Origin: Cytobacillus luteolus | GTDB taxonomy: Bacteria; Bacillota; Bacilli; Bacillales; Bacillaceae_L | Direction: 5' to 3' | DNA length: 64,000 nucleotides | NCBI RefSeq assembly: GCF_017873715.1 | Contig: NZ_JAGGKM010000002.1 | Coordinates: forward strand, 496,001-560,000 | Part shown: in pieces, positions 19,682-27,526 of the stretch | Layout: each line of letters begins with the position of its first letter | Numbering within the stretch: the stretch's first letter is position 1 | Notes under the pieces: generated by a model | Database searches by the model: none | What the model was told of the DNA's origin: nothing | What the model saw: only the letters and a program-made list of their open reading frames with translations | Position numbers and translations under genes: made by a program

Positions 19682-20413
19682 TTGACTGAAATCCTATTAA
19701 TTTTAGTTGGATTCCTAGCTACATTTATTGGAACCATTGCAGGTGGTGGAGGTATGATTAGTTTACCAGCCATGTTAGTAATAGGTGTGCCTATCCATTC
19801 AGCTATTTCAGCAAACAAGTTTTCAAATACGTTTAGTTCATTTTCGAGCTTCGCTGTATTATTGAAAGAAAAAAAAATCACACTGAAGTCAGCTCTTATT
19901 ATTTCTCCATTTAGCCTTATCGGAGGTATGACAGGAGGAGCAATTGCTTCATCTTTTACTGAAAAAAATTTAACAATATTTGCTATTATCTTATTAAGTT
20001 TTGCTCTATTATTAAGTTTAATAAAGAAGCCTCAATCAAGTGAAGGCAAAACTAATAACATTCCGAAAAAACTACTTCCTTATTTATATGGAGTAGGTAT
20101 CTACGACGGCATGTTTGGCCCTGGTCAAGCAACATTATCCATGTATACGTACCTTTATCATGGTTTTTCTTTTATAGCATCAATGGCCTTTACACGATTT
20201 CAAACCTTTTTAAGTTGTTTTGGTGCCTTTATAATGTATGTATCTTCCGGGCACTTCAATCTGAAAGTTGGAGTCTTTCTAGGCATAGGCTCTATTATTG
20301 GTGCACAATGCTCAGTTAGAGTAGCTAATAAACTTCCAACAAGACACCTACAAATTATTCTACGTATTGTTACAGTCGTACTAATCCTTTATCTATTTCT
20401 AAGATTCTTTTAA
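19682..20413 (+). CDS. TauE/SafE-family anion exporter
   Basis: An integral membrane protein of 243 residues with about seven hydrophobic segments, in the sulfite/organosulfonate exporter TauE/SafE family. The family GTIAGGGG motif lies near the N-terminus (about residues 17-24) and a second half begins around YGVGIYDGMFGPGQ (about 135-148), reflecting the internal duplication. Start is TTG, eight bases after AAAGGCGG. Divergent to ccpC, and 13 bases before a VOC-family gene, probably one transcript. The substrate is unknown; sulfite or carboxylates are possible. Confidence 0.82.
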   Translation: MTEILLILVGFLATFIGTIAGGGGMISLPAMLVIGVPIHSAISANKFSNTFSSFSSFAVLLKEKKITLKSALIISPFSLIGGMTGGAIASSFTEKNLTIFAIILLSFALLLSLIKKPQSSEGKTNNIPKKLLPYLYGVGIYDGMFGPGQATLSMYTYLYHGFSFIASMAFTRFQTFLSCFGAFIMYVSSGHFNLKVGVFLGIGSIIGAQCSVRVANKLPTRHLQIILRIVTVVLILYLFLRFF

Positions 20414-20426
20414 TTAGGAGGACAAA

Positions 20427-20795
20427 ATGAAGATTCAATTTAAGAGACTAGACCATGTACAAATTTGTATTCCATTTGGTGAAGAGGAAAATGCTCGAAG
20501 GTTTTATACTGACGTCCTTGGTCTTATTGAAATCGAAAAACCAGAGTCTCTAAAGGCAAACGGTGGACTATGGTACAAAATTGGGGAAATCGAACTTCAT
20601 CTTGGTGCTGAAGACATGGGAAACTACAAAAGTAAACGCCATCCAGCCTTTGAGATTGGTAATCTAGTAGAAACAAAAACGTATTTAGAAAGGCATAATG
20701 TTACAACGCAAGATGAAAAACCAATTCCAAATGTTAGCCGTTTCTCATTCTTTGACCCGTATGGAAATCGCATGGAGTTCTTGGAAAAAAGGTAA
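20427..20795 (+). CDS. VOC-family (glyoxalase/bleomycin resistance) protein
   Basis: A 122-residue single-domain vicinal-oxygen-chelate protein with two beta-alpha-beta-beta-beta modules. Potential metal ligands are His9 in RLDHVQI, a central His in EIELHLG and a C-terminal Glu in YGNRMEFLE, consistent with an active metalloenzyme. AGGAGG precedes the ATG by six bases. It follows the TauE-like gene closely and ends in a shared terminator. Function could be a lyase, isomerase or dioxygenase; no substrate can be inferred. Confidence 0.8.
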   Translation: MKIQFKRLDHVQICIPFGEEENARRFYTDVLGLIEIEKPESLKANGGLWYKIGEIELHLGAEDMGNYKSKRHPAFEIGNLVETKTYLERHNVTTQDEKPIPNVSRFSFFDPYGNRMEFLEKR

Positions 20796-20820
20796 AAAAG
20801 CATCCAGTTGGATGCTTTTT
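20794..20820. terminator. Bidirectional terminator between VOC and MFS genes
   Basis: AAAAAGCATCCA pairs with TGGATGCTTTTT across GT. It contains the VOC stop on one side and abuts the MFS stop on the other. Confidence 0.9.
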
Positions 20821-22324
20821 ACTTTTCCCCTTTAGGCAAAAACATAATCAACAGAAAACTAATAACTGCAAAAATAAAGACTCCCCAATACACATAGTGC
20901 AAGGATAAAGTTAGTCCATCTTGAAGTACAGATCTAACACTTTCAGTTAAAGCATTTCGCTCTTCCTCATTTAAAAGGACGTTTGTTGAATCTAATGAAA
21001 CATTTTCAATTCCTTCAGCTTGAATATAGGACTGTAGCTTACTATTAAGAATCCCACCTAATAACGCTGCTCCTACAGTACTTCCTAAAGTTCTCATAAA
21101 CATATTTGCTGCAGTTGCTACACCTCTCATTTGCCATTCAACAGTGCTCTGAATGGAAACAATAAACGATGTGGTTGTCATCCCCATCCCGATACCAACC
21201 ATAAATGATCCAAAAGCGGCCCATACCGGACCATCATCTGGTGATAACGTAAGGAAAATAATACTCCCTAACACTAATGCGACACCACCAATAAGGGATG
21301 TAGTCCTGAAACCAACCTTTAGTAGCATTCGGCCTGCGACAGTAGCAGCTATCGGCCACCCAATTGACATTGTTGTAAGAGTGAAGCCAGCTACAATTGG
21401 AGATCTTTCCATAACACCTTGAACAAAAGCAGGTAAAAAACTCGAAATTCCAATTAGCATCACACCTGTTGTTAAAGAGGTTATATTTGCTATAAATATC
21501 GATTTTTCCTTCCAAATTGTAAATGGCATCATTGGTTCTTTTGCTCTATTTTCTTGAATTACAAATAATACTAATGCAATTAAAGCGACCACTATTAATG
21601 TTAGGGATTGAGTAGATGTCCAAGACCAATGAACTCCACCCTCAACAAGGACGATCATTATTGCACTAATTGCCACAAATAATAATACAGCTCCTATGTA
21701 ATCTATCGAATGCTTTTTCTTTTCTATTCCCTCATGTAAGAATAATACCAGAACAATAATCGCTAGTATTCCGAGTGGAACATTAACCCAGAACACCAAT
21801 CGCCAGCTAACATACTCAACAAATATTCCTCCAAGTGCCGGTCCCATAATCGCTGAGATTCCCCATACACTCGAGAGATACCCTTGTATTTTCGCTCTCT
21901 CTTCTTTTGTGTACATATCACCTACAATGGTAGATGCTATTGGCATCACTGCCCCTGCTCCAAATCCTTGTATAAATCTAAACAGGATAAGCATTTCCAT
22001 ATTACTTGCAAATCCACATAGCACAGATCCAATCAAGAAGACGACTATACCAAAAATTAAAATAGGCTTTCGTCCAAATAAATCGGATAACTTCCCATAA
22101 ATTAAAACCGTAACCGCATTCATTAATAAGTAAGCCGAAAATACCCAACTATAAAGAGAAAATCCTCCTAAGTCCCCTACAATTGCAGGCATTGCGGTGG
22201 AAACAATCGTTGCTTCAATTGCCGCCATAAACATCGCTAACATCACTGCTGCCAGAACTAAAGGTCTCTTTGTTTGATTAGGCTGAGATAATCGTCCAGC
22301 TTTACTTGAAATAGCTTGTCCCAT
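20819..22324 (-). CDS. DHA2-family (14-TM) drug:H+ antiporter
   Basis: A membrane exporter of the major facilitator superfamily, EmrB/QacA type, 501 residues. Motif A GKLSDLFGRKP lies in the loop after the second helix (about 76-86), the DHA2 acidic motif FMAAIEATIVSTAMP in helix 1 (about 32-46) and motif C-like GPALGGIFVEYVSWR in helix 5 (about 160-175); fourteen hydrophobic segments can be counted. The start is ATG 22324, eight bases after GAGGTGA; the GTG at 22336 lies in that site. A single-gene unit; substrates probably include cationic drugs. Confidence 0.87.
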   Translation of the reverse strand: MGQAISSKAGRLSQPNQTKRPLVLAAVMLAMFMAAIEATIVSTAMPAIVGDLGGFSLYSWVFSAYLLMNAVTVLIYGKLSDLFGRKPILIFGIVVFLIGSVLCGFASNMEMLILFRFIQGFGAGAVMPIASTIVGDMYTKEERAKIQGYLSSVWGISAIMGPALGGIFVEYVSWRLVFWVNVPLGILAIIVLVLFLHEGIEKKKHSIDYIGAVLLFVAISAIMIVLVEGGVHWSWTSTQSLTLIVVALIALVLFVIQENRAKEPMMPFTIWKEKSIFIANITSLTTGVMLIGISSFLPAFVQGVMERSPIVAGFTLTTMSIGWPIAATVAGRMLLKVGFRTTSLIGGVALVLGSIIFLTLSPDDGPVWAAFGSFMVGIGMGMTTTSFIVSIQSTVEWQMRGVATAANMFMRTLGSTVGAALLGGILNSKLQSYIQAEGIENVSLDSTNVLLNEEERNALTESVRSVLQDGLTLSLHYVYWGVFIFAVISFLLIMFLPKGEK

Positions 22325-22359
22325 TCCTACCCTCACCTCTTCAACTAGAGTCTAAAATA

Positions 22360-22388
22360 GTAAAGACCTTCTGTCTGAAGGTCTTTAC
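22360..22388 (-). terminator. Hairpin downstream of darB
   Basis: A perfect 12-bp stem GTAAAGACCTTC with a 5-base loop. The T-tract is interrupted (TTTACTATTTT on the minus strand), so termination may be partial. Confidence 0.7.
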
Positions 22389-22403
22389 GGTATCACCATC
22401 GTG

Positions 22404-22847
22404 TTATTTATTTAGCTTTTTAACATGCTTGTTTAATTGTTTAAGAACAGCACGCCTTGTAAAAATTCCTTCAAAAAAGTTCTCTTCATTTTCGACACAA
22501 ACAAAAGGATGATCAACAACCAGCTCTAAACCTTTTTCTACTTTATCATTTAGCTTTAGAACAGGTATATCCCTATTCATTACTTCTTCAACCTTCATAG
22601 CTTCTAATCTTTCAAACTCAATTCGTTCTAAACCGAGAATTGAATCAAAGATGTGTGTAGAACTAATGAGCCCGTGCAACTTGTAATACGGGTCTAATAC
22701 CGGTACGGCTGTATAACCTGTTTTTGTTAGAACCAGCAAAGCATGTTCGAGGTTATTACCTATTTGAACGTGCGCTACCTTATCGGATTGTATTATTAGG
22801 TCCTTAATTGTTGTTTCTAAAAATTCATTACTTTGGAGGCTAATCAT
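22404..22847 (-). CDS. darB: Cyclic di-AMP receptor DarB (CBS pair; YkuL)
   Basis: A 147-residue protein made of two CBS domains (about 15-70 and 80-140) with no other domain, the same length as B. subtilis DarB (YkuL; CbpB in Listeria). In B. subtilis the apo form activates the (p)ppGpp synthetase Rel and pyruvate carboxylase, and c-di-AMP binding prevents this. It is the last gene of the ykuJ-ykuK-abbA-darB group and sits before ccpC in B. subtilis; here an MFS gene is inserted. Symbol based on length, composition and synteny. Confidence 0.86.
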   Translation of the reverse strand: MISLQSNEFLETTIKDLIIQSDKVAHVQIGNNLEHALLVLTKTGYTAVPVLDPYYKLHGLISSTHIFDSILGLERIEFERLEAMKVEEVMNRDIPVLKLNDKVEKGLELVVDHPFVCVENEENFFEGIFTRRAVLKQLNKHVKKLNK

Positions 22848-23032
22848 GATTGCATTCCCCTTATCACTAATAATTCTCTTTATCTATAGTATACTATATG
22901 CATTTTGCTTAATTTCGTATTACGGCTAGCATGAATATTCATAATTTCATTTTATATTTTAACACATTACGGATAGGTATGAGGTCACTTTTTTCTAAAG
23001 TCCTATCAAACAATGTTTAATGAACAATTCCG

Positions 23033-23062
23033 AAAAAAAGACTATCACTTTAAGTAATAGTC
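23033..23062 (-). terminator. Terminator of abbA
   Basis: On the minus strand GACTATTACTT pairs with AAGTGATAGTC (one G-U), followed by seven T. Confidence 0.88.
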
Positions 23063-23070
23063 GTATCATT

Positions 23071-23265
23071 CTATATTTCATCTATAAGTTTATCATATAG
23101 GGCAATTAAGCGCTTGTATACGAGTTCGTCTGTTGGTTTTGAACCGTTCTCGATGTCTGCGATTTCAACACTTACTAGGTCTAATGCATATCGTTGACTA
23201 AATAGAACTTCTAATAACAAAGCTTGTTCATCCCTTGTAAGCCTATTTAATGTGCCGTTTATCAT
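23071..23265 (-). CDS. abbA: AbrB antirepressor AbbA
   Basis: A 64-residue acidic helical protein. In B. subtilis AbbA (formerly YkzF) binds the DNA-binding face of the transition-state regulator AbrB and mimics DNA. The pattern EQALLLEVLFSQRYALDL, then IADIENGS and YKRLIALYDKL aligns with B. subtilis AbbA along the whole chain, and the gene lies between ykuK and darB as expected. The start is ATG 23265, seven bases after GGAGGG; the upstream TTG (23280) overlaps that site. Followed by a strong terminator, so it is at least partly a separate transcript. Confidence 0.82.
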   Translation of the reverse strand: MINGTLNRLTRDEQALLLEVLFSQRYALDLVSVEIADIENGSKPTDELVYKRLIALYDKLIDEI

Positions 23266-23346
23266 TGCTTTTCCCTCCAACTAAGAAATCTGGTTATTAA
23301 TTTATAGTTTCAAAGAGAGGGAAACATGCTTGTCAATAATTTACAA

Positions 23347-23838
23347 CTACTTGGTATAGCGGTTGGCATAACTGAAAGCAGCATAAGACTCAGGTTTTAT
23401 TTTTGCTTCAAGACCCATAGCAGTTATTCTTCCTGTCATATCCTGAATTAGTTCCTTTGTTGCTCCTCTACTACCAATATCCAAATGTATCTCAATAGTT
23501 AAATCAGCTCCTTCATCAGCATACGGAAGAATGATTTCAGTTAAGTCAGCTAAGTCCTCCGGGGAAAATAAATAGGCAATTTCTTGACTGAATGAAGTTT
23601 CTAAGGAAATTTTTTCTCTTATACTTTTTAGGGGTCGTTTAACATTATAATTTCTTAAGCATCCCCATGCACCTTTCCCCACACGGTGTAAGTGAATCGC
23701 TGTAATAAATCGAGTTTCGGTTTGATGCACATGTGAATCAGTTCCAATGGAAAGAACATAACGTGAACGTGGATCCTTCTTCATAAAATCCTTCATTCGA
23801 GTCAATACCAACTCAAAATCCATATCCTTTTCAGACAC
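23347..23838 (-). CDS. ykuK: DUF458 / RNase H-like protein YkuK
   Basis: A cytoplasmic protein of unknown function, 163 residues from GTG 23838, family DUF458 with a predicted RNase H-like fold; conserved parts are SIGTDSHVH (about 25-33) and a C-terminal YAAFSYANRYTK. The start is in doubt: no ribosome-binding site precedes the GTG, whereas AAGGAG (23873-23878) lies seven bases before an in-frame ATC codon (23863-23865). Reading from there adds IIESFRFYN, which resembles the MFHNTSQ start of B. subtilis YkuK. Either a rare ATC start or a mutated ATG is possible. Confidence 0.82.
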   Translation of the reverse strand: MSEKDMDFELVLTRMKDFMKKDPRSRYVLSIGTDSHVHQTETRFITAIHLHRVGKGAWGCLRNYNVKRPLKSIREKISLETSFSQEIAYLFSPEDLADLTEIILPYADEGADLTIEIHLDIGSRGATKELIQDMTGRITAMGLEAKIKPESYAAFSYANRYTK

Positions 23839-23995
23839 ATTATAAAACCTAAACGATTCGATGATACAACAGCTCCTTTTGTTCTCTTTTATATACTATA
23901 CGTCCAACTTAAGAAAGATGTTAAAAAATATATAGGAGATATGAAAGGTTGTTTTAAGCACATATAAATCATTGCTTTTTAGTATATTTTCACTT

Positions 23996-24186
23996 AGTGG
24001 ATTGGAGCGGAAGGCACTTGACTCCTGCTCAGAAGTTGAGGAAAGGTCGAGACCCAGCAGACGGAACGTTGAGGAGGATCGACTTCCTCCCCGATGGGAA
24101 TCCGCCCTTGAAAAAGCCGGCAGTTGGGCTTTTTCATGATTCCCCGCAAAAAGCAAGTGCCTGCAGCGAAAAGGAGCGGTCTAGAT
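23996..24186. repeat. Structured dispersed repeat, family 1, copy A
   Basis: A GC-richer 190-base element in the gap between ykuK and the zinc-ribbon gene; a second copy is at 56706-56894. Its ends are imperfect inverted repeats (GCGGAAGGCACTTG near 24008, CAAGTGCCTGCAGCG near 24155-24170), and it contains a nested hairpin, GGGAATC..GAAAAAGCC..GGGCTTTTTC..GATTCCC (about 24098-24143). The same type of element is widespread between genes of Bacillaceae. No transposase frame is present; an 86-codon frame across it is composition-driven. It may be a non-autonomous mobile element or an RNA-level structure. Confidence 0.85.
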
Positions 24187-24201
24187 CAAAAGTTACAAAA
24201 T

Positions 24202-24236
24202 AAAAAAGCCTTTCAATCGCTTGAAAGACTTTTTTT
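24202..24236 (-). terminator. Terminator of the ykuJ-yueI-zinc ribbon unit
   Basis: AAAAAGCCTTTCAA pairs with TTGAAAGACTTTTT across TCGC (one G-U on the minus strand), T-run on both sides. Confidence 0.88.
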
Positions 24237-24378
24237 ACCCTTTACTTGTTTCAATATTGCGTTTTGTGTAATCACATTGTGAACAGCGATAAATAACATT
24301 TTGATTAGATTGAGCAGTTAAGACCTCTTCAAATCTTGCTTTCGATTGACATTTCGGACAAGTAACAATTGGATCCAT
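24235..24378 (-). CDS. Small zinc-ribbon protein, 47 residues
   Basis: A short gene starting at ATG 24378 with AGGAGG nine bases upstream. The peptide has two CxxC knuckles, Cys7-Pro-Lys-Cys10 and Cys32-Ser-Gln-Cys35, separated by 21 residues, the pattern of a single zinc ribbon. It lies 17 bases after yueI and its stop is in the terminator. No function is known; such orphan ribbons may bind nucleic acid or act in assembly of larger enzymes. It is not present at this place in B. subtilis as far as I recall. Confidence 0.75.
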   Translation of the reverse strand: MDPIVTCPKCQSKARFEEVLTAQSNQNVIYRCSQCDYTKRNIETSKG

Positions 24379-24395
24379 GAAAAGCCTCCTATTGT

Positions 24396-24773
24396 TTAGA
24401 ATTCACCTTCCGGCACAAAAATATCGTTCTTATTGATGGCTCTATTCTTCGTTGCCAACACTAATCCAAGTTCTGTTTCATGATTTACATCATTAAAAAT
24501 TGTAAAGGGAATATTTAACTTATTAACAATCTTTATGTATTTAGATAAATATGAATAATTCAAATCTCCATCTAAATACATGTGACAGTCTGGATAATTT
24601 TTTATCAACTCAACGATGGGGGCGTACGACTCATTCTTCATAACCTGTCGATTAGTTAAGGCGACAATTACTCGTTCTCTGATCGTTGAAAGATATAGTT
24701 TCCGCTCATCCACGTTTGTTTCTTTATTTCCATACATGCCTCTATTTAGATAGTCCTGAATATTTTCGCTCAT
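24396..24773 (-). CDS. yueI: YueI-family protein (DUF1694)
   Basis: A cytoplasmic protein of 125 residues matching the YueI/DUF1694 family: start MSENIQDYLNRGMYG, the RERVIVALT stretch (about 32-40) and the C-terminal GLVLATKNRAIN (about 103-114). The family fold is a Rossmann-like alpha/beta domain; function is unknown. AGAGGTGA precedes the ATG. In B. subtilis yueI is located elsewhere, so its place between ykuJ and ykuK here is a rearrangement. Probably co-transcribed with ykuJ (38-base gap) and the zinc-ribbon gene. Confidence 0.82.
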   Translation of the reverse strand: MSENIQDYLNRGMYGNKETNVDERKLYLSTIRERVIVALTNRQVMKNESYAPIVELIKNYPDCHMYLDGDLNYSYLSKYIKIVNKLNIPFTIFNDVNHETELGLVLATKNRAINKNDIFVPEGEF

Positions 24774-24811
24774 TATTCACCTCTGAGCACATTTAATTGT
24801 GTTAATTACTA

Positions 24812-25048
24812 TTAGCTAATTAAATCAAAAATCTCAATAGCAATCATATCTACATTATCAAACTGATAGGATTTCGGCTTTTCCCCTTGTTGATAAATTT
24901 CCAACTCAAAGGTTCCTGTTTTATCAAAATACTTTACACTACACTTTTTCTCACCATTCACCTCAAAAAAACGTTGAGGTGGTTCTCCACCATCTGATTT
25001 TTCTTGAAGACTAATTAGACGCGTTAAAATTCCTTGAAGCTGTGACAT
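24812..25048 (-). CDS. ykuJ: YkuJ family protein
   Basis: A small cytoplasmic alpha/beta protein of 78 residues that matches YkuJ of B. subtilis throughout (MSQLQGILTRL at the start, FDKTGTFELE in the middle, a Phe/Asp/Ile-rich C-terminus). Function unknown; a crystal structure of the B. subtilis protein shows a compact fold. GGAGAGG precedes the ATG. First gene of the ykuJ-yueI-zinc-ribbon unit and divergent to a metallo-beta-lactamase gene. Confidence 0.86.
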   Translation of the reverse strand: MSQLQGILTRLISLQEKSDGGEPPQRFFEVNGEKKCSVKYFDKTGTFELEIYQQGEKPKSYQFDNVDMIAIEIFDLIS

Positions 25049-25224
25049 TGTCCCTCTCCTTTCTTATTACAGTGTGACTTCCCTTTTATATTAGCATTAA
25101 CAATCCACAATGTTCTATCCAAAAACATTTTGATTTTGAAATTCTTGTTATTCTCTATAATTAGAATTTTAAATCAATTTCCTGTAAACTGAATACACTA
25201 CACTAATTTTAGGGAGTTGAATAC

Positions 25225-26178
25225 ATGAATCAGTTAATTAGATTAAATGAAAGTATCACCTTAATTGATGACTTTGATTTAGGTAGATCGGCTAGAACAG
25301 GTACATATGTTATAAAAGAGGAGAAGCTAGCCATTGTTGAAACATGTGCAAGCCCTTCAATCCCTTTTATCCTAGAAGGTCTACATAAGCTGGATATCCA
25401 ACCTGAAGAGGTTGAGTATATCATTGTAACACACATTCACCTCGACCATGCAGGAGGAGCTGGACTTTTACTAGAAAAATGTTCTAATGCGAAGGTTGTT
25501 GTTCATCCAAAAGGAGCAAGACATCTAGCTAACCCTTCAAGATTAATTGCTGGAGCAAAGGCTGTATATGGTAAAAAATTTGAAGAATTATTTGAACCAA
25601 TTTTACCTATTCCTGAGGAAAAAATCATAACAATGCAAGATGGTGAATCACTAAAATTGTCTTCGGACTGCACTTTAACTTTCTATGACACCCCAGGGCA
25701 CGCAAATCATCATTTTAGTATACATGAATCAGTTAGTAATGGGATATTTACTGGAGATACAATTGGTATTTACTACCAGGAACTAATGAAAGAAGGAGTC
25801 GAACTTTACTTACCAACAACCTCTCCTAACCAATTCGATCCGGATGTCATGTTGAGTTCAACTAGACGAATAAAAGAGCTTTCGCCCCGTTCAATTTATT
25901 TTGGTCACTTTGGTATGTCTACAAACGTTCAAGAAATATTTAAACAAATTCAACATTGGATCCCTATCTTTGTCGCTTCAGGTGAAGAGGGTCTAAAAAA
26001 CACTCATGATCTATCTTTCATAGAACAAAAAGAAGCAGTAAAAGCTCGGCTTCTTGAGGCAATTATCCTTCACCTTGATACACTAGGTATATCGAGAAAT
26101 CATGAGGTCTATTCTATTCTTGATTTAGATTTAGAGGTGTGTGCAATGGGAATTATTGATTACTTACTTAAAAAATAA
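25225..26178 (+). CDS. MBL-fold metallohydrolase
   Basis: A cytoplasmic metallo-beta-lactamase-fold hydrolase, 317 residues. The metal site is complete: THIHLDHAGG (His/His/Asp/His, about 69-78), a later His in TPGHANHHF (about 154-162), Asp in FTGDT (about 173-177) and a C-terminal GHFG (about 231-234). The last 75 residues form a helical extension. AGGGAG precedes the ATG. It stands alone between two convergent/divergent neighbours. The reaction is unknown; lactonase, thioesterase and glyoxalase II-like activities all occur in this fold. Confidence 0.82.
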   Translation: MNQLIRLNESITLIDDFDLGRSARTGTYVIKEEKLAIVETCASPSIPFILEGLHKLDIQPEEVEYIIVTHIHLDHAGGAGLLLEKCSNAKVVVHPKGARHLANPSRLIAGAKAVYGKKFEELFEPILPIPEEKIITMQDGESLKLSSDCTLTFYDTPGHANHHFSIHESVSNGIFTGDTIGIYYQELMKEGVELYLPTTSPNQFDPDVMLSSTRRIKELSPRSIYFGHFGMSTNVQEIFKQIQHWIPIFVASGEEGLKNTHDLSFIEQKEAVKARLLEAIILHLDTLGISRNHEVYSILDLDLEVCAMGIIDYLLKK

Positions 26179-26179
26179 T

Positions 26180-26863
26180 TTAAAAAAGGAACCTTAAGGG
26201 TTCCTTTTTTGTGATGTAAGTGAATTGATTCTGATATTCCATTTGTAAGACAAAGTAGCTTCCCCAATGTTGATACGAAATATATGAATGATCTTGTGTT
26301 GGAACCATCCTAAATTCTGTTTTTGGTAGTGTATTCTTTGAAAGTGACTTTTCTTCTATACTTTTAATAAAAGCTGGCTTTTTAGTACTTTCTACAAATT
26401 CATTAACCTTCCAGTGGCCTTCATCTTCTACTAAAATTACTGTTTCAAAATGATCGTCATAATCTACAGGACCCTCTTCAGGTTTTTGAAAGAACTCATA
26501 TACATAGATTTGATTCTTCTCTGAATCATATATAAATTTTGTGTCGTCTGTATATGAATAAAAAGGAATATAGTACAGCGCAAAATCTGAACCGTAAATA
26601 GTATACCCCTCTTCTTCATAAACAAGGTTTTCCTCTAGGAATAACTTTGCATAATCGTCAGTAAAATAAGGATCTAACGTATCTCTTGACTCTTTATAGG
26701 TTTGATACTTTTCCCCTAAAGAAGTTTGTGCTTTATATGCATCCTTAAGAAAGTCCAATGCTTCTTCCCTAGTAAATGCTTCTTGTGCCTTTACAGTCTG
26801 ATGATGGAATAGAAATCCTAGTACAATAACGGACATAATTAAATAATAATGACGCTTACTCAA
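26180..26863 (-). CDS. Secreted DUF3993-like protein
   Basis: A predicted exported protein of 227 residues: basic N-terminus, hydrophobic segment (about 7-22) and signal peptidase site near VKA-QEA, then a charged, aromatic-rich domain without cysteine. I associate it with the Bacillus DUF3993 family, with moderate certainty; function is unknown. It starts at TTG with AAGGGTGA seven bases upstream. The final nine codons (KKEPLRFLF) are encoded by the terminator hairpin itself, so the natural C-terminus may have been lost or changed. No operon partner. Confidence 0.65.
   Translation of the reverse strand: MSKRHYYLIMSVIVLGFLFHHQTVKAQEAFTREEALDFLKDAYKAQTSLGEKYQTYKESRDTLDPYFTDDYAKLFLEENLVYEEEGYTIYGSDFALYYIPFYSYTDDTKFIYDSEKNQIYVYEFFQKPEEGPVDYDDHFETVILVEDEGHWKVNEFVESTKKPAFIKSIEEKSLSKNTLPKTEFRMVPTQDHSYISYQHWGSYFVLQMEYQNQFTYITKKEPLRFLF
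26182..26210. terminator. Bidirectional terminator between MBL and DUF3993-like genes
   Basis: A12-bp stem AAAAAAGGAACC/GGTTCCTTTTTT across TTAAG. It follows the MBL stop by three bases and overlaps the last nine codons of the convergent gene. Confidence 0.92.
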
Positions 26864-27169
26864 AATATCACCCTTTCCTTAAGGCTTGTACTTATCATTG
26901 TATCAACATTACGTTTCTTAAAGGCCATTAATCGTTCGTAAAAATCCCTCACCTTTTGACAGGTTATTGCCTGTACGAACAATATTCCCCCTTTCTCACG
27001 ATTACAAACAAAATATGTTCAGTTAATATGAGATATTAAGGTGGATTTTGTTTAGATTACGTATAAACTGTCGACAGAAAAATCTGAACTGGACCGTTCC
27101 TTTCCGTTGTAATTTACTATTCGTTATATATTAAAAGCACACTATTACTAAGAAAAGAGAACTACAAAA
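26864..27169. other. Intergenic region without recognisable genes
   Basis: A 306-base AT-rich stretch upstream of the DUF3993-like gene. It contains CTGTCGACAG (a perfect 10-base palindrome near 27068) and a TTGACA near 26957 on the plus strand without a convincing -10 or downstream gene. No small ORF with a ribosome-binding site was found. Confidence 0.45.
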
Positions 27170-27203
27170 AAACCACAAAGACAAATTGTCCTTGTGGTTT
27201 GGG
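27170..27203 (-). terminator. Terminator of the 79-residue membrane protein gene
   Basis: AAACCACAAAGACAA pairs with TTGTCCTTGTGGTTT, 15 bp with one G-U on the minus strand, followed by a T-run. Confidence 0.88.
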
Positions 27204-27443
27204 TTACCATGAAGTAGCAACAGCGTTGTATATAATAAAAGCAATGACTAACACAGCTGCTATAGCATAAGTAAGAAAAACCGGGTTTAGAATATATGGA
27301 TGGTCTTGGACCTTTTCACTGATTTCGGTATCGTATTCGCTACGCATAGTATGCTGTTTTGTTCCAAGTCTATACGTATAGATTAGTCCAAAAGCCAATA
27401 TAAGAATTACTAAAATTGAAAGAACAAGATTCAACTGCTCCAT
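27204..27443 (-). CDS. Small two-TM membrane protein
   Basis: Family not recognised. The 79 residues have a hydrophobic helix near each end (about 5-24 and 55-74) linked by a hydrophilic, charged loop of about 30 residues, giving a hairpin membrane protein with both ends on the same side. AAGGTGGTGAT precedes the ATG. It follows ykuI on the same strand after 83 bases and has its own terminator, so it may be the last gene of a ykuI transcript. In B. subtilis ykuG/ykuH occupy this region, but no similarity to them was noticed. Confidence 0.7.
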   Translation of the reverse strand: MEQLNLVLSILVILILAFGLIYTYRLGTKQHTMRSEYDTEISEKVQDHPYILNPVFLTYAIAAVLVIAFIIYNAVATSW

Positions 27444-27526
27444 ACTAAATCACCACCTTGTTTTTGTTACTTTCCCACAAAAACAAAGTCCTTATCCATA
27501 AATAAGATAAGGATATGTGTAAAATA

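Noticed and set aside
23896-24156. 86-codon minus-strand frame across repeat copy A, similar to the 91-codon frame at 56617-56892
   Set aside because: Both frames share residues only because they cross the same non-coding repeat; no ribosome-binding site and not tied to neighbours.
26957-26985. TTGACA with a distant AATATT as a promoter
   Set aside because: Spacing of 18-19 with a poor -10 and no downstream gene on that strand.
27067-27078. CTGTCGACAG palindrome as a Spo0A or LexA site
   Set aside because: Fits neither consensus beyond a few bases and no gene start is near on the proper side.
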